From positions 96,387-160,386 of the forward strand of contig JAIYDP010000246.1 in the NCBI GenBank assembly GCA_027487435.1: a stretch of DNA of 64,000 bases, given 5' to 3'. The notes beneath the pieces are model-generated. The model saw only the letters and a program-made list of their open reading frames with translations. It was not told where the DNA came from and made no database searches. The number at the start of each line of letters is the position of its first letter. Positions within the stretch are counted from its first letter, which is position 1. This document shows positions 10,201 through 18,381 of the stretch, in pieces. The DNA comes from Verrucomicrobiaceae bacterium. GTDB taxonomy: Bacteria; Verrucomicrobiota; Verrucomicrobiia; Verrucomicrobiales; Akkermansiaceae. A program made the position numbers and the translations under genes.

Positions 10201-11733
10201 GTCGAGTTTTTTCTCCACTTGGGCGAGATAATCTTCCTTGGAAAGAAACGTAATCCGACGGGTATCTGAGCGAGCAACATGGGGGCCTTGTGAGCCAGGA
10301 AATCGATCTCTCACCTCGACAACAAAGGATATGCTATCGCCAATCGCAAGATCCGTGAGTTCCTTGCGATAGTCCCAATCCAGCTTTTGCTCACCCTCGC
10401 CATTCCGCAGAGGACTGGTGAGTGGAATGGTTTTTTCTGGGCGAAGATTGACTCGATAGGTGATCGTTGCAGCAGCGATTCCATGATCGTCTTGCGCACG
10501 CACCACGAGATCGAGCGGACGACCGAGAAGCGCTAGAACATTTGATTCAGGCGAGACGATTTCTACCCGTGGCACTTGATCCGAAGCCACCTGCAAATGA
10601 TAGCGAGGACTGGTGAACTCAAAGCCATGTTTGTTTTCCACCCAAGAAAAACTGTAGCCACGAGACGCTTGAACCAGTTCATCGATCACAAGCTGACGAC
10701 CGCTGCCGCTGATTTCAAGCTGCAGTGGCTTTTGACCATCGCGATTGAGGACCGCGGAACGAATCGGCTGATCTAACGTAAACTGCCATTTCACCCGCGT
10801 GCCTTCTGGTACCGTGAGTGTCAATGACTCGACTGTCTCAGCGGGCTTTTGAAGGTAGGCAGGAAATTCTAACAGAACTTTTACGTCATCGATGCGAGGC
10901 GCTGGGATCACTCGCACGTTGTGCCAATCGCTACGCGCGTCGCCTGCTTTGATGCGGTAACGAAAATCACGCGAAGCAGAGGAGATTTGATAAGTAGCAA
11001 TGCCATTGACGACCTCTATGTCAATGTCCTTGGGTCGGCCTTCGCCAGTGATCAATTCGAACTCTGCCGTCTCTGGAACATCTCCTGAGAGGCGCGCTTC
11101 GATTTTCGCAGCATCGCCTTCTTTCAGTATCATAGTAAGCTCCCCGAGTTGGATGCGGGTTTTCGTGGGATAGGAAACCATCGACCATGGTGAAAAAATC
11201 CGTGCGAGGCCAGCGGCAAGAAACGAGCCATGGCTGACTGCTAGGATACCAATGAGAAGAATCATCATTGCCGCAAAACCGAGCGGGCGTTTTAGCACGG
11301 CGAAACTGACGATTTCTGTTACGCGCAGGCTTTTGACTGATTCCTCCGCCTTGCGTAAAGTGGCTTGCCATAACGATGACGAAGTGCCTGGAGTCGCACC
11401 ACTATCACGGAATTGCACCGCAGTGACGAGCAAACTATCGAGTTCGGCATGATGCGTTTCGATCTGCTTTGCGCTGTGAACCGGATCGAAGCGGCGGCAA
11501 TTTTTGAAACCGTGCCGCCATGCTTGAAACAGCGAGATTCCTACCAAAAGAAAAAGAATAACCCATCGGCCCGAAGAAGGAAGATAGGCATAACGATCCA
11601 CCAAAATGCCAAGGAGAAAAATCGGGATCGCCGCCATACATAAGGCAAGCACTCCCGCGATGAGATGTTTTTTTTGCGTGCGCCGCCATACGCTCGCTAG
11701 GCAATGATTCAGTGCAGTGGATTGATTTTCCAT
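7228..11733 (-). CDS. Giant membrane protein with long helical/coiled-coil region (DUF4175-like)
   Basis: A 1501-residue protein. Transmembrane helices occur at about residues 24-45, 57-72 and 148-170. A beta-rich stretch (about 190-480, Ig/FN3-like, with LTVPEGTRVKWQF and LVVRAQDDHGI motifs) follows, and then roughly 900 residues of almost continuous amphipathic helix rich in Ala, Leu, Glu and Gln. The VPEGT and AQDDHG motifs are typical of the family annotated as DUF4175 or as hypothetical membrane proteins of MoxR operons. The topology suggests an inner-membrane anchor with a very long periplasmic coiled-coil arm. It starts 2 bp after the VWA gene and overlaps the SASA gene by 4 bp, so it is a central member of the operon. 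No enzymatic motif was seen. Confidence 0.75.
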   Translation of the reverse strand: MENQSTALNHCLASVWRRTQKKHLIAGVLALCMAAIPIFLLGILVDRYAYLPSSGRWVILFLLVGISLFQAWRHGFKNCRRFDPVHSAKQIETHHAELDSLLVTAVQFRDSGATPGTSSSLWQATLRKAEESVKSLRVTEIVSFAVLKRPLGFAAMMILLIGILAVSHGSFLAAGLARIFSPWSMVSYPTKTRIQLGELTMILKEGDAAKIEARLSGDVPETAEFELITGEGRPKDIDIEVVNGIATYQISSASRDFRYRIKAGDARSDWHNVRVIPAPRIDDVKVLLEFPAYLQKPAETVESLTLTVPEGTRVKWQFTLDQPIRSAVLNRDGQKPLQLEISGSGRQLVIDELVQASRGYSFSWVENKHGFEFTSPRYHLQVASDQVPRVEIVSPESNVLALLGRPLDLVVRAQDDHGIAAATITYRVNLRPEKTIPLTSPLRNGEGEQKLDWDYRKELTDLAIGDSISFVVEVRDRFPGSQGPHVARSDTRRITFLSKEDYLAQVEKKLDRLLSRVRAIYRQERSAHAFVENLDVKLESFSQTCQLEAIRQEMLREQIKGTSAEVRSLLADLALNNITDAVENDSLKKICAGLDSIADVQIAQAANLLRDQAGIDRKKTNINPDLTAANAMVNQAAMELANIVLQSGIDAAREVFALEVNMLAQAQAKLRGRSAESSLAADAQELAKVSKYQQDLAVWTGDLLKRLDQGMRYDKRPMSVLGLMRRMKEIRKSGAETTMKATSSLLEKREFVQATDQQLQIMKPLLKAEYSVRTGAEYSATTANRDLLISLLDQFVKLREECDSLTEDQYVAKRAELETRLKLIRKPLLQALISTIPAARTRLFDQAMPMPPPVDALRAATEKGINEALAMLEGGRKSDVVAKLQATEKPFQELTTILNAWSSELAMQTKGLTVMVSNSITRIARIEDCENRQIGIFEATLDEKPTKPLAESQRNLVNDMNAFKNELLEQDRANPSKDTQPLLNRMERVIATMTSAAASLDSGNADEAAVAQEDASNALIAAKELILAQNARLTLLQDIFSFHRSVSRSFEATQDIVDQQNDLIAATEDADEDSAKDILPLMKNMLQCLTDVAPLLDAVAARLDAGSALLFAGSDMEDAIAAIEDGDFEDAVDAQQVAADSLGKVQVLIQSVREQTNYLAEMIQYLHESMTDLAVLESDQTQIRLALEAKPESMTADVVTRLENLQKSAVAQGQTLKSIMGSLENYKVLRIKQETARLQQLQKTTEPIVVTEAPGTAEFTKAAELMAEALRLGKSGDAAAAVEQMKLAEAVLKENEEQIFTVITMLHGLSIVEVLSTSPPELPILLDALALASDQRQIFLLARFGKDDAMAECKKRQIKLDPKYLKLIQVEVPHPLLVKAQQHTQTVMQSTTRDEAIRYLTIADEALRQFIIEQALVLDTSLKPPMVSEPVPSESETDDLTVSDLVGSVSDFVSGEAPKDKRTEWEVLGTRNRAALNQNFARELPLEFRAMLKDYYEKVAK

Positions 11734-11735
11734 AG

Positions 11736-14120
11736 TTAAGGAAGGTCGTGTTTTCTACGCAGAATCCACTCAGCCCCGAGCAGAGCGATGAGCAACAAGG
11801 CAACCAAGCCATTGTCCCAAAGGGCGCGCTCCGAGCGAACGGTGGTGGTAATCGGCTCGTTATTGACGAGCGAAGTAAGCTGAGAAAGTTCTTGAATGGA
11901 AAGACAGGCTCCTCCTGTGATTTCGGCGATGCGTTTCATTTGCTCGAGGTTCGTATTCGTATCGATCAATTCGTTCTTCGCATCCACTACTTGAAATTCT
12001 GTGGTATTCGAAACAGGTTGGTCATCCTCGTTTGCTTCAACGCGATAACGTCCCGCACCTGGTGGAGAAAAATACCCTTCATACAGCCCCGGTTGGGTGC
12101 GGTCAGGACGCAGTGTGACACGCTCCTTGGTTTCAGAACCATCCAGCGCCACGACAAATGCATCGAATCCAGATTGCACCATTGGTTCGAAATTTTCATC
12201 TAGCACATGAGCATAAACTCGGCTCTGTCCAGCTAAAGGATAAGCCGCACGATCTGTTTCTAGGCGGATGCGTTTATGTTCTCCCATGAGGCGGGAAAGC
12301 GTGAGAAATTGGATGCTTTGCGACCAAATGCGCCAGTGATATTTATCGCCAGTATTGAAACGCAAGCGCCACAAACGATCTGTGGCGAGCGACATACATT
12401 TGCCAGTTCCGTAGCGCTGCCATGCAACGAGAGGGTAACGCTGAGATCCAGAACCACCATCGGATAGAGTAGCTAATACCGTGGCGCCAGGCTTCGGTCC
12501 GATCAAGGGCGGCAAATGATCAAGCGGTGCAACCCGACTCCAGACGCGGTCGTTGTCGGCTGTTTTCGGCTCAAGCGTCATCACCATACTACTGCGCCCT
12601 TCCGAGGTCAGCACCGGATACACAGACTCGGAAACCTCATCCCATTTGCCTTCGGGATCGAAACGCACTGGCAACATCGATTCCACTGGAGTGCCAGCGT
12701 AGGAAAGTGGCGAATGCATAGGCCCGCAAAGCATCAACAATGAAGCACCGCGATCACGAATCAGCTCTTCTAACAATTCGAATTCTTCTTGGCTGAAAAA
12801 CTTTGCATCAGTATCGCCAAGGATCACCAAATCATACTTGAATGCTTCTTCCCGTTTGCTAGGAAAACGCTCAATATGATCAGGTGAATTTCTCGCAATT
12901 TCTGGACCGACACTCGACGCGATGAAGGTGACGTCGATACGCGGGTCGCGTTTCAGAATCGCTGAAAGGTAGCGGAATTCCCATCGGGCATTACCTTCGA
13001 TGTAAAGCACTTTGACCTTCTCATTGACCACGCGGATGCTGCGCTCGATGCGATTGTTCTCTGCGGATATTTCATCACCAAAGGGTTCAATGATGACAGC
13101 GATTCGTGCCGCGCCTTTCTCATAAAGATCAACACGGAAGTCGATGTCCACAAACTGCAAGCCGCCTTCCAGAATCACATCCTTTTGTGAAACGCTCCGA
13201 TCATTGAGTAGCACCGAAAGTCGCGCGGTGCGTTTTTCATAGCCTTTCGATTCGACCTGCAATCGTACCGGCACGCGGTCACCCGAGAAGGCCACTTCCT
13301 GCATCACGATGTTACGTAGCGATACGTCATCGGGATCGCTAAGGCCAACTGGAACGGTAAACACAGGAATTCCGCGCGAACCGAGATCTCGTAAGATGGC
13401 TTCGGAGCGCAGTGATGAGGCGTTATCGATACCATCAGAAAATAGCACTATCCCCGCTGGTGGCACGCTGCCAGAATTCGCAACGAAATCTAACGATTCA
13501 GCAATCGATGTCGTCGGCTGATCGGCTTGCAAGTCGCTAACTTCCGTTGCCTTCAGGAGTAACGAATCACTGATCATGCGTGGGGATTTGCCGAAGCTAT
13601 GGTAACTGAGATCCAGCTTCTCGCCGAGCGATGAAAAAAGCGGGTGCGAGGTCTTAGTGAGATATTCTTTGGCGAGATCCAGACGTGACGACGCAGCGAT
13701 GGCTTGCCGTTGCTTGGTATCAAGCAACATTACCGCTCGATCCGCAGAAATTTTCTCCTCCTGTGATGCGATACCCAATGCAGATGCTGCCTCCATGATG
13801 TCTTCGGGGCGCTTGCGTTGATCCTTCATCGACATACTTGCAGAAACATCTAACAGAACTGGCAGGCCACGCATGCGCGACTGAGTTTCCTTGATGACAG
13901 CTGTAGGTTCCATCAAGATCGCCACCATCATGGCCAAAGCCATCACACGTACCACAAGAAGAAAGATCCGCGTTTTTGTGCTTAGTCCCCACGAGCGCCG
14001 GTAGAGATAAGCACCTAGTGATAGAATGCCAATGACAATAGCCAGCGTGGCGATCGCACCCATCGGGCGTGCCAAAAAGACTTCTTCCATCTGAGTGAAG
14101 CTGGATATTTCCTCAAGCAT
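11736..14120 (-). CDS. VWA-domain membrane protein with glutamine-amidotransferase-like fold
   Basis: A 794-residue membrane protein. Two N-terminal transmembrane helices (about 21-40 and 52-71) precede a von Willebrand A domain whose MIDAS motif is DVSASMS (Asp91, Ser93, Ser95). The middle part (VLYIEGNARWEFRYLSAIL, then DLVILGDTDAKFFS) matches the glutamine-amidotransferase-like fold found in BatA/VWA proteins of PVC bacteria. A last helix (GLVALLLIALLGAEWIL) ends in a basic RRKH tail. VWA domains bind metal-dependent protein partners, and MoxR ATPases commonly act on such proteins. It overlaps the upstream BatA-like gene by 8 bp and lies 2 bp before the 1501-residue gene. Confidence 0.85.
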   Translation of the reverse strand: MLEEISSFTQMEEVFLARPMGAIATLAIVIGILSLGAYLYRRSWGLSTKTRIFLLVVRVMALAMMVAILMEPTAVIKETQSRMRGLPVLLDVSASMSMKDQRKRPEDIMEAASALGIASQEEKISADRAVMLLDTKQRQAIAASSRLDLAKEYLTKTSHPLFSSLGEKLDLSYHSFGKSPRMISDSLLLKATEVSDLQADQPTTSIAESLDFVANSGSVPPAGIVLFSDGIDNASSLRSEAILRDLGSRGIPVFTVPVGLSDPDDVSLRNIVMQEVAFSGDRVPVRLQVESKGYEKRTARLSVLLNDRSVSQKDVILEGGLQFVDIDFRVDLYEKGAARIAVIIEPFGDEISAENNRIERSIRVVNEKVKVLYIEGNARWEFRYLSAILKRDPRIDVTFIASSVGPEIARNSPDHIERFPSKREEAFKYDLVILGDTDAKFFSQEEFELLEELIRDRGASLLMLCGPMHSPLSYAGTPVESMLPVRFDPEGKWDEVSESVYPVLTSEGRSSMVMTLEPKTADNDRVWSRVAPLDHLPPLIGPKPGATVLATLSDGGSGSQRYPLVAWQRYGTGKCMSLATDRLWRLRFNTGDKYHWRIWSQSIQFLTLSRLMGEHKRIRLETDRAAYPLAGQSRVYAHVLDENFEPMVQSGFDAFVVALDGSETKERVTLRPDRTQPGLYEGYFSPPGAGRYRVEANEDDQPVSNTTEFQVVDAKNELIDTNTNLEQMKRIAEITGGACLSIQELSQLTSLVNNEPITTTVRSERALWDNGLVALLLIALLGAEWILRRKHDLP

Positions 14121-16284
14121 CTTGTGTTCCTAAATCGCCCGAAGGCATGGTTTCGTATGGAGTTTGGCGTGATTGTTGACGACGCAACATGCGATCCGCA
14201 AAAAGACTTTCAATAAGTAACAACGCCAAGGCCACGATCATAAAAAACCTCCAAGACGAGCGGCCTGTGCGCGTTGTATCGATTGCGGCTAACAGTTCCG
14301 CTTCATTCGCCGCAATGTTGATGCCAGTGCCCTCGAGTTGTGTCGTAAGCTCCGCAATAGGCAAACAGGCAACATCCGACTCCAGAGTATCGACATTGAC
14401 GGCAACAGGAATCCCAGCGGACTGAACGCTCACACGTGCTAGATAAAATCCCGCTTCTTCGGCATTCTCCAGCATTGCCACAAACTGCTTGCGGTATTCG
14501 CGCACCGGCACAGTGATAGATTTTCCGGAAGGCGCATCGAAAACAGCATCGCTCACATCGGGTTGTTCAACGAACGAAAGGGACAGTGTATCGCCCACCG
14601 TCTGAGGACGTTCAAACTCGCGACCCGCGAGGTAGGTGACGATCTGCTGCATCAGCATCGGGAACACCGGTGTGAGAGCCATGTTGTTCCACGTCGTCTG
14701 CGCTGTGGTGGAAAACATAAAAACCTGCCCACGCCCGAGCGCATGCTCTAACAAAATCGGCGATCCACTGCCGGCCAATTGCAAAAGGGCGAAACTCGAT
14801 GGTGTCGGCTTCAGATCCAAGCATTTGAGGAAACGAGTTTCGCTCAACAAATCCTCGGCCAATGAACGCAAAGGCATGCACACCGTATGATCTGGCATAT
14901 TCGGATCGAGCGGCTTGCCAGCACCCAGAGCATCGCTGGAATCGAGTAACGGACCGATTGTTGCAGGTAGCAGTTCTTTGGCGCGTTCATTCCAAGAGGC
15001 GGGCTTCACATCGTCGCCAGCGAACCAAACGAGACCATTTCCTCCACGAACGAAGCGCGAGAGTTGCTTGGATTGATCTTCTGTGATTTCCGGCACATCA
15101 GCGAGGACGATCACATCGATTTTCGCCAGGTCTTCGGCAGGAAATGCAAGCCATGGGATGGAGCGCACCGTGTAATCTTCATCATCCGAGCCATCGCCTC
15201 GGGCAATCAGTGCAGCACTGATCAGCCTGCCAGCATCGCTGTTCGGTGAGCCATCGACGCACAAGACTGCGACCCGATCTTTCACCACTGCTACGGCGCG
15301 CCGCACATTATCGACGGCGAGGGAATCACCCGATATTTCTGCGGTGATCGGCGTTGCTCCGGCGTTATAGAATGGCACAAATAAAGAAACGGTTTCCGCT
15401 GCGCCAGCGGCGATGAGAGGGATCGACTTGCTATCGATCTGCGCTCCATCGACCTTGCAGCGCACTTCAACATTGGAAACTGGGGATGTTCCGAAATTTC
15501 TCACTGTCGCTTGGTAGCGGGCGATCGTTCCTTTGCGAAGCGCACCCGAAATGAGATCCAAATCAGTCACGGCCAAGTTCGCCAATTCACCCGCGACTGG
15601 CACCATGAATACCGAGGCGCTCTTGCCTAATTCCGTGAGTGCCTCTTTGCATTGCACGGAGCAATTTTTCCAATCGCGAGACTGAACATCGGTGATGATG
15701 TAGATTTCCTTTTGAGAAGCATCCATGCCTTCGGCCAATTCCTTGAGGCGCTTCGGCACGCTGTCCCACTCAAGTGCGGAGGGTGTTGCTACAACAGATT
15801 CCATGACAGCATCCCAGCGCTGCGGATCAAAGGCCATGTTATGCGTGAGAAGCTTTTCCTGCCCGCCTAACAAGAGCAGTGTGACTGGATCTCCTTTTTT
15901 GATTTTCCCACTGATCACCTCGACCTGTTTCAAAGCACGTTGGAATCGAGTGGCTCCTTCTGCGCCTTCTTGCATGCTGAAAGAAGCGTCCACCGCGATG
16001 ACCACGCCCGCTCTCTTTTCGCTGGGAATCCAGGAGGCTGTATCACCCTGCCATGCAGGACGAGCCAGCGCAAAAGCAAACAGTAGCAGCACAAGACAAC
16101 GCAGGATGAGCAGCAACAAATCGCGGAGTTTGATCTGACGAGAACGAACTCGCACACTGCGGTTGAGAAACTGCATGGCCGCCCAATCGGTATGCTGCAC
16201 TTGCAGACGATTGAGCAAGTGCGCGAGTATCGGCAACGCGATCCCGAGTGTTGCAAGAAGTAAAAGTGGATTGAGAAAACTCAT
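14113..16284 (-). CDS. BatA-like membrane protein with VWA domain
   Basis: A 723-residue protein that opens with the BatA N-terminal double-helix signature: MSFLNPLLLLATLGIALPIL, the LLNR motif, then a second helix at about 56-75. A VWA domain follows with MIDAS motif DASFSMQ (Asp99, Ser101, Ser103). A beta-rich region and a Rossmann-like segment (VAVLCVDGSPNSDAGR) come next. A C-terminal helix (about FFMIVALALLLIESLF) closes the protein. Its ATG overlaps the DUF58 stop by 4 bp. Bat proteins are membrane partners of MoxR ATPases in aerotolerance-type operons of Bacteroides and relatives. Here the operon differs in its downstream genes, so the name Bat refers to domain similarity only. Confidence 0.88.
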   Translation of the reverse strand: MSFLNPLLLLATLGIALPILAHLLNRLQVQHTDWAAMQFLNRSVRVRSRQIKLRDLLLLILRCLVLLLFAFALARPAWQGDTASWIPSEKRAGVVIAVDASFSMQEGAEGATRFQRALKQVEVISGKIKKGDPVTLLLLGGQEKLLTHNMAFDPQRWDAVMESVVATPSALEWDSVPKRLKELAEGMDASQKEIYIITDVQSRDWKNCSVQCKEALTELGKSASVFMVPVAGELANLAVTDLDLISGALRKGTIARYQATVRNFGTSPVSNVEVRCKVDGAQIDSKSIPLIAAGAAETVSLFVPFYNAGATPITAEISGDSLAVDNVRRAVAVVKDRVAVLCVDGSPNSDAGRLISAALIARGDGSDDEDYTVRSIPWLAFPAEDLAKIDVIVLADVPEITEDQSKQLSRFVRGGNGLVWFAGDDVKPASWNERAKELLPATIGPLLDSSDALGAGKPLDPNMPDHTVCMPLRSLAEDLLSETRFLKCLDLKPTPSSFALLQLAGSGSPILLEHALGRGQVFMFSTTAQTTWNNMALTPVFPMLMQQIVTYLAGREFERPQTVGDTLSLSFVEQPDVSDAVFDAPSGKSITVPVREYRKQFVAMLENAEEAGFYLARVSVQSAGIPVAVNVDTLESDVACLPIAELTTQLEGTGINIAANEAELLAAIDTTRTGRSSWRFFMIVALALLLIESLFADRMLRRQQSRQTPYETMPSGDLGTQDA

Positions 16285-17207
16285 GAACGGGCTTGGGCTG
16301 AGGGAGCACTGAGGTTTTGGCGTTTCAGAACAATTTCACTGAGAACCGCATGCAGTGGCAGCTTGGTGTTTGCCATGGTGTAATCGATCTGGCTTCCTAC
16401 GCATCGTGCGCTGATGTTGGCGAGATACTGATTGAGATTTGCGAGATAGGACTCTCTCATGCGATCCGTCTGAGTTGTTAGAGGTTCTTCGCCTTCGAGA
16501 CCATCGAAGCGCCACGTGCCTTGAAACGGAAACTCTAACTCATACGCATCTAACGTTTGCACAACTACGACGTTGTGTCCCGCGAATTTCAGATGCTCCA
16601 GCCCTGCTATGATGTCATCTACATCGGAAAACAAATCCGAGATCAACACTACAAACGAACGCCGCTTCATCAACAACGCAATATCATGCAACTGCTTCGC
16701 TACGGTGGTTTTTGGAATCGGTTTCGTAACGCGCAACATCCGGTCAATTTCCAAAATCACACTCATCGAAGAACGCGGTGGCATATAGGCTCGCACCTCA
16801 GAGTCAAAGACCGATAGCCCAACCGAATCCCGCTGTTTCAGCACAAGGTAGGCGATGGATGCCGCGAGAAATTTTGCGTATTCCAACTTCGAAACTTTTC
16901 CAGAGCCATAGGTCATCGAGGCACTGGAATCCATGAGAATATGACAATCGTAATTCGTTTCCGCCTCGTAGAGTTTGGTGAAATATTTTTCCGTGCGGCC
17001 AAAGACGCGCCAATCGATCGAACGAATCGGGTCCCCTGGCGAATACTGCCGGTGGTGAGCAAACTCGGTGCTAAATCCTTTGAGCGGGCTGCGGTGACTA
17101 CCCACCCGCAAGCCTTCTACGACTTCGCGAGCGATCAGTTCGAGATCGCCAAGTTTCTGTAATACCTCAGGATCGAGATACTGCGTTTCTGGTAGTTGCA
17201 ATGACAT
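16281..17207 (-). CDS. DUF58-family protein
   Basis: A 308-residue soluble protein with the DUF58 hallmark GFSTEFAHHRQYSPGDPIR followed by SIDWRVFGRTEK. A VWA-like domain with MIDAS motif DSSAS (Asp93, Ser95, Ser97) comes next. DUF58 proteins are encoded beside MoxR ATPases across bacteria and are thought to be their co-factors or substrates. The gene starts 9 bp after moxR and overlaps the BatA-like gene by 4 bp, which fixes it as the second gene of the operon. Length is normal for the family. No transmembrane segment is apparent. Confidence 0.93.
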   Translation of the reverse strand: MSLQLPETQYLDPEVLQKLGDLELIAREVVEGLRVGSHRSPLKGFSTEFAHHRQYSPGDPIRSIDWRVFGRTEKYFTKLYEAETNYDCHILMDSSASMTYGSGKVSKLEYAKFLAASIAYLVLKQRDSVGLSVFDSEVRAYMPPRSSMSVILEIDRMLRVTKPIPKTTVAKQLHDIALLMKRRSFVVLISDLFSDVDDIIAGLEHLKFAGHNVVVVQTLDAYELEFPFQGTWRFDGLEGEEPLTTQTDRMRESYLANLNQYLANISARCVGSQIDYTMANTKLPLHAVLSEIVLKRQNLSAPSAQARS

Positions 17208-17216
17208 GGATGAAGA

Positions 17217-18251
17217 TTACTTGCCTGAAGCAGGAATCGTTTCTAACAGTTTTGTGATCAGCGTATCAGACGTCATGCCTTCGGAACGGGCGGCAAAGTT
17301 CGGAATGATACGATGACGAAGGATTGGCAAGCATAGCTCGCGAATATCTTCGATCGTCACATGGCATCGTCCGCGCAGAGCGGCGCGAGCTTTACCAGCG
17401 ACGATGAGATTGAGCGAGGCACGAGGACCTGCTCCCCACGACATGAGCTTGTTGACAAAATCAGGCGTGCCGGGTTGCCCTGGACGTGTAGCCCTTACTA
17501 AGGCCGCAGCATATTCAAAAACATTGTCGGCTACCGGAATGCGGCGCACCAGATGTTGGAAATCGAGGATCGTCGGGCCATCGACGACTTGATTGGTCAC
17601 AGGCTCGTGATCGGTAGTCACACTGCGCATGATTTCGAGCTCCTCGGATTGGCTCGGATATTTGACCAAGATGTTGAAGAGGAAACGGTCAAGCTGAGCT
17701 TCGGGAAGCGGATACGTACCCTCTTGCTCGATAGGGTTTTGCGTTGCCAAAACGAAGAATGGCGCGTCCAGTTTGTAATCTTCACCGCCCGAGGAAACTC
17801 GTTTTTCTTGCATCGCTTCAAGAAGAGCTGCCTGCGTTTTCGGCGGTGTCCGGTTGATCTCATCGGCAAGCAAAAGATTGGTGAAGACCGGTCCTTTTTG
17901 AAACTTGAAACTACGACGATGCGTCTCGGGATCCTCCTGCAATAACTCGGTTCCGGTGATATCGGAAGGCATCAAGTCGGGCGTGAACTGAATGCGCTTA
18001 AAGCCCAATGCCATGGTTTTCGCAAGCGAACTAACAAGAAGAGTTTTCGCCAGACCAGGTACACCTACGAGCAAGCAGTGTCCCCTTGCGAAAATGGCGA
18101 TCATCATTTCATCAATGACATCCTCCATTCCCATAATCGTTTTACGCAGTTCTTTGACGATTGCGTCTCTGGCTTCGCCGAGTTTCTCCACGGCTTGTAT
18201 ATCATCGGTCTCTTTCGTCATGGGCTTGTGCTGATTTTCTACAGGCTGCAT
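17217..18251 (-). CDS. MoxR-family AAA+ ATPase
   Basis: A 344-residue AAA+ ATPase. Walker A is GVPGLAKT (63-70), Walker B is LLLADEINR (126-134), and sensor 1 lies in FVLATQNPIEQEGTYPLPEA. These are textbook MoxR features. MoxR proteins act as chaperones that activate or assemble partner proteins, typically those carrying VWA domains, three of which are encoded just downstream. As first gene of the operon it faces away from the sulfatase gene at 18382, so the 130-bp gap holds divergent promoters. Translation may start at the ATG at 18251 or at Met11 (18221); no clear ribosome-binding site separates the two. Confidence 0.95.
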   Translation of the reverse strand: MQPVENQHKPMTKETDDIQAVEKLGEARDAIVKELRKTIMGMEDVIDEMMIAIFARGHCLLVGVPGLAKTLLVSSLAKTMALGFKRIQFTPDLMPSDITGTELLQEDPETHRRSFKFQKGPVFTNLLLADEINRTPPKTQAALLEAMQEKRVSSGGEDYKLDAPFFVLATQNPIEQEGTYPLPEAQLDRFLFNILVKYPSQSEELEIMRSVTTDHEPVTNQVVDGPTILDFQHLVRRIPVADNVFEYAAALVRATRPGQPGTPDFVNKLMSWGAGPRASLNLIVAGKARAALRGRCHVTIEDIRELCLPILRHRIIPNFAARSEGMTSDTLITKLLETIPASGK

Positions 18252-18335
18252 AATACCTTAGGTGTTTTGATTTCTTTCAAAGATGTTTCTGTAATTCGTA
18301 AATAACGAGCAATGCTAATGAGCTTTCATCAACTT

Positions 18336-18366
18336 TTGACAGATTCATGATCGAACCGCGTAAAAT
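18336..18366 (+). promoter_or_regulatory. Possible sigma-70-type promoter for the sulfatase cluster
   Basis: A perfect -35 box TTGACA (18336-18341) is followed by TAAAAT (18361-18366) as -10. The 19-bp spacer is longer than the ideal 17. It would start transcription about 10 bases before the GTG start at 18382, giving a very short leader. It lies in the divergent gap with moxR. Confidence 0.35.
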
Positions 18367-18381
18367 CACATTAGCCCTATT

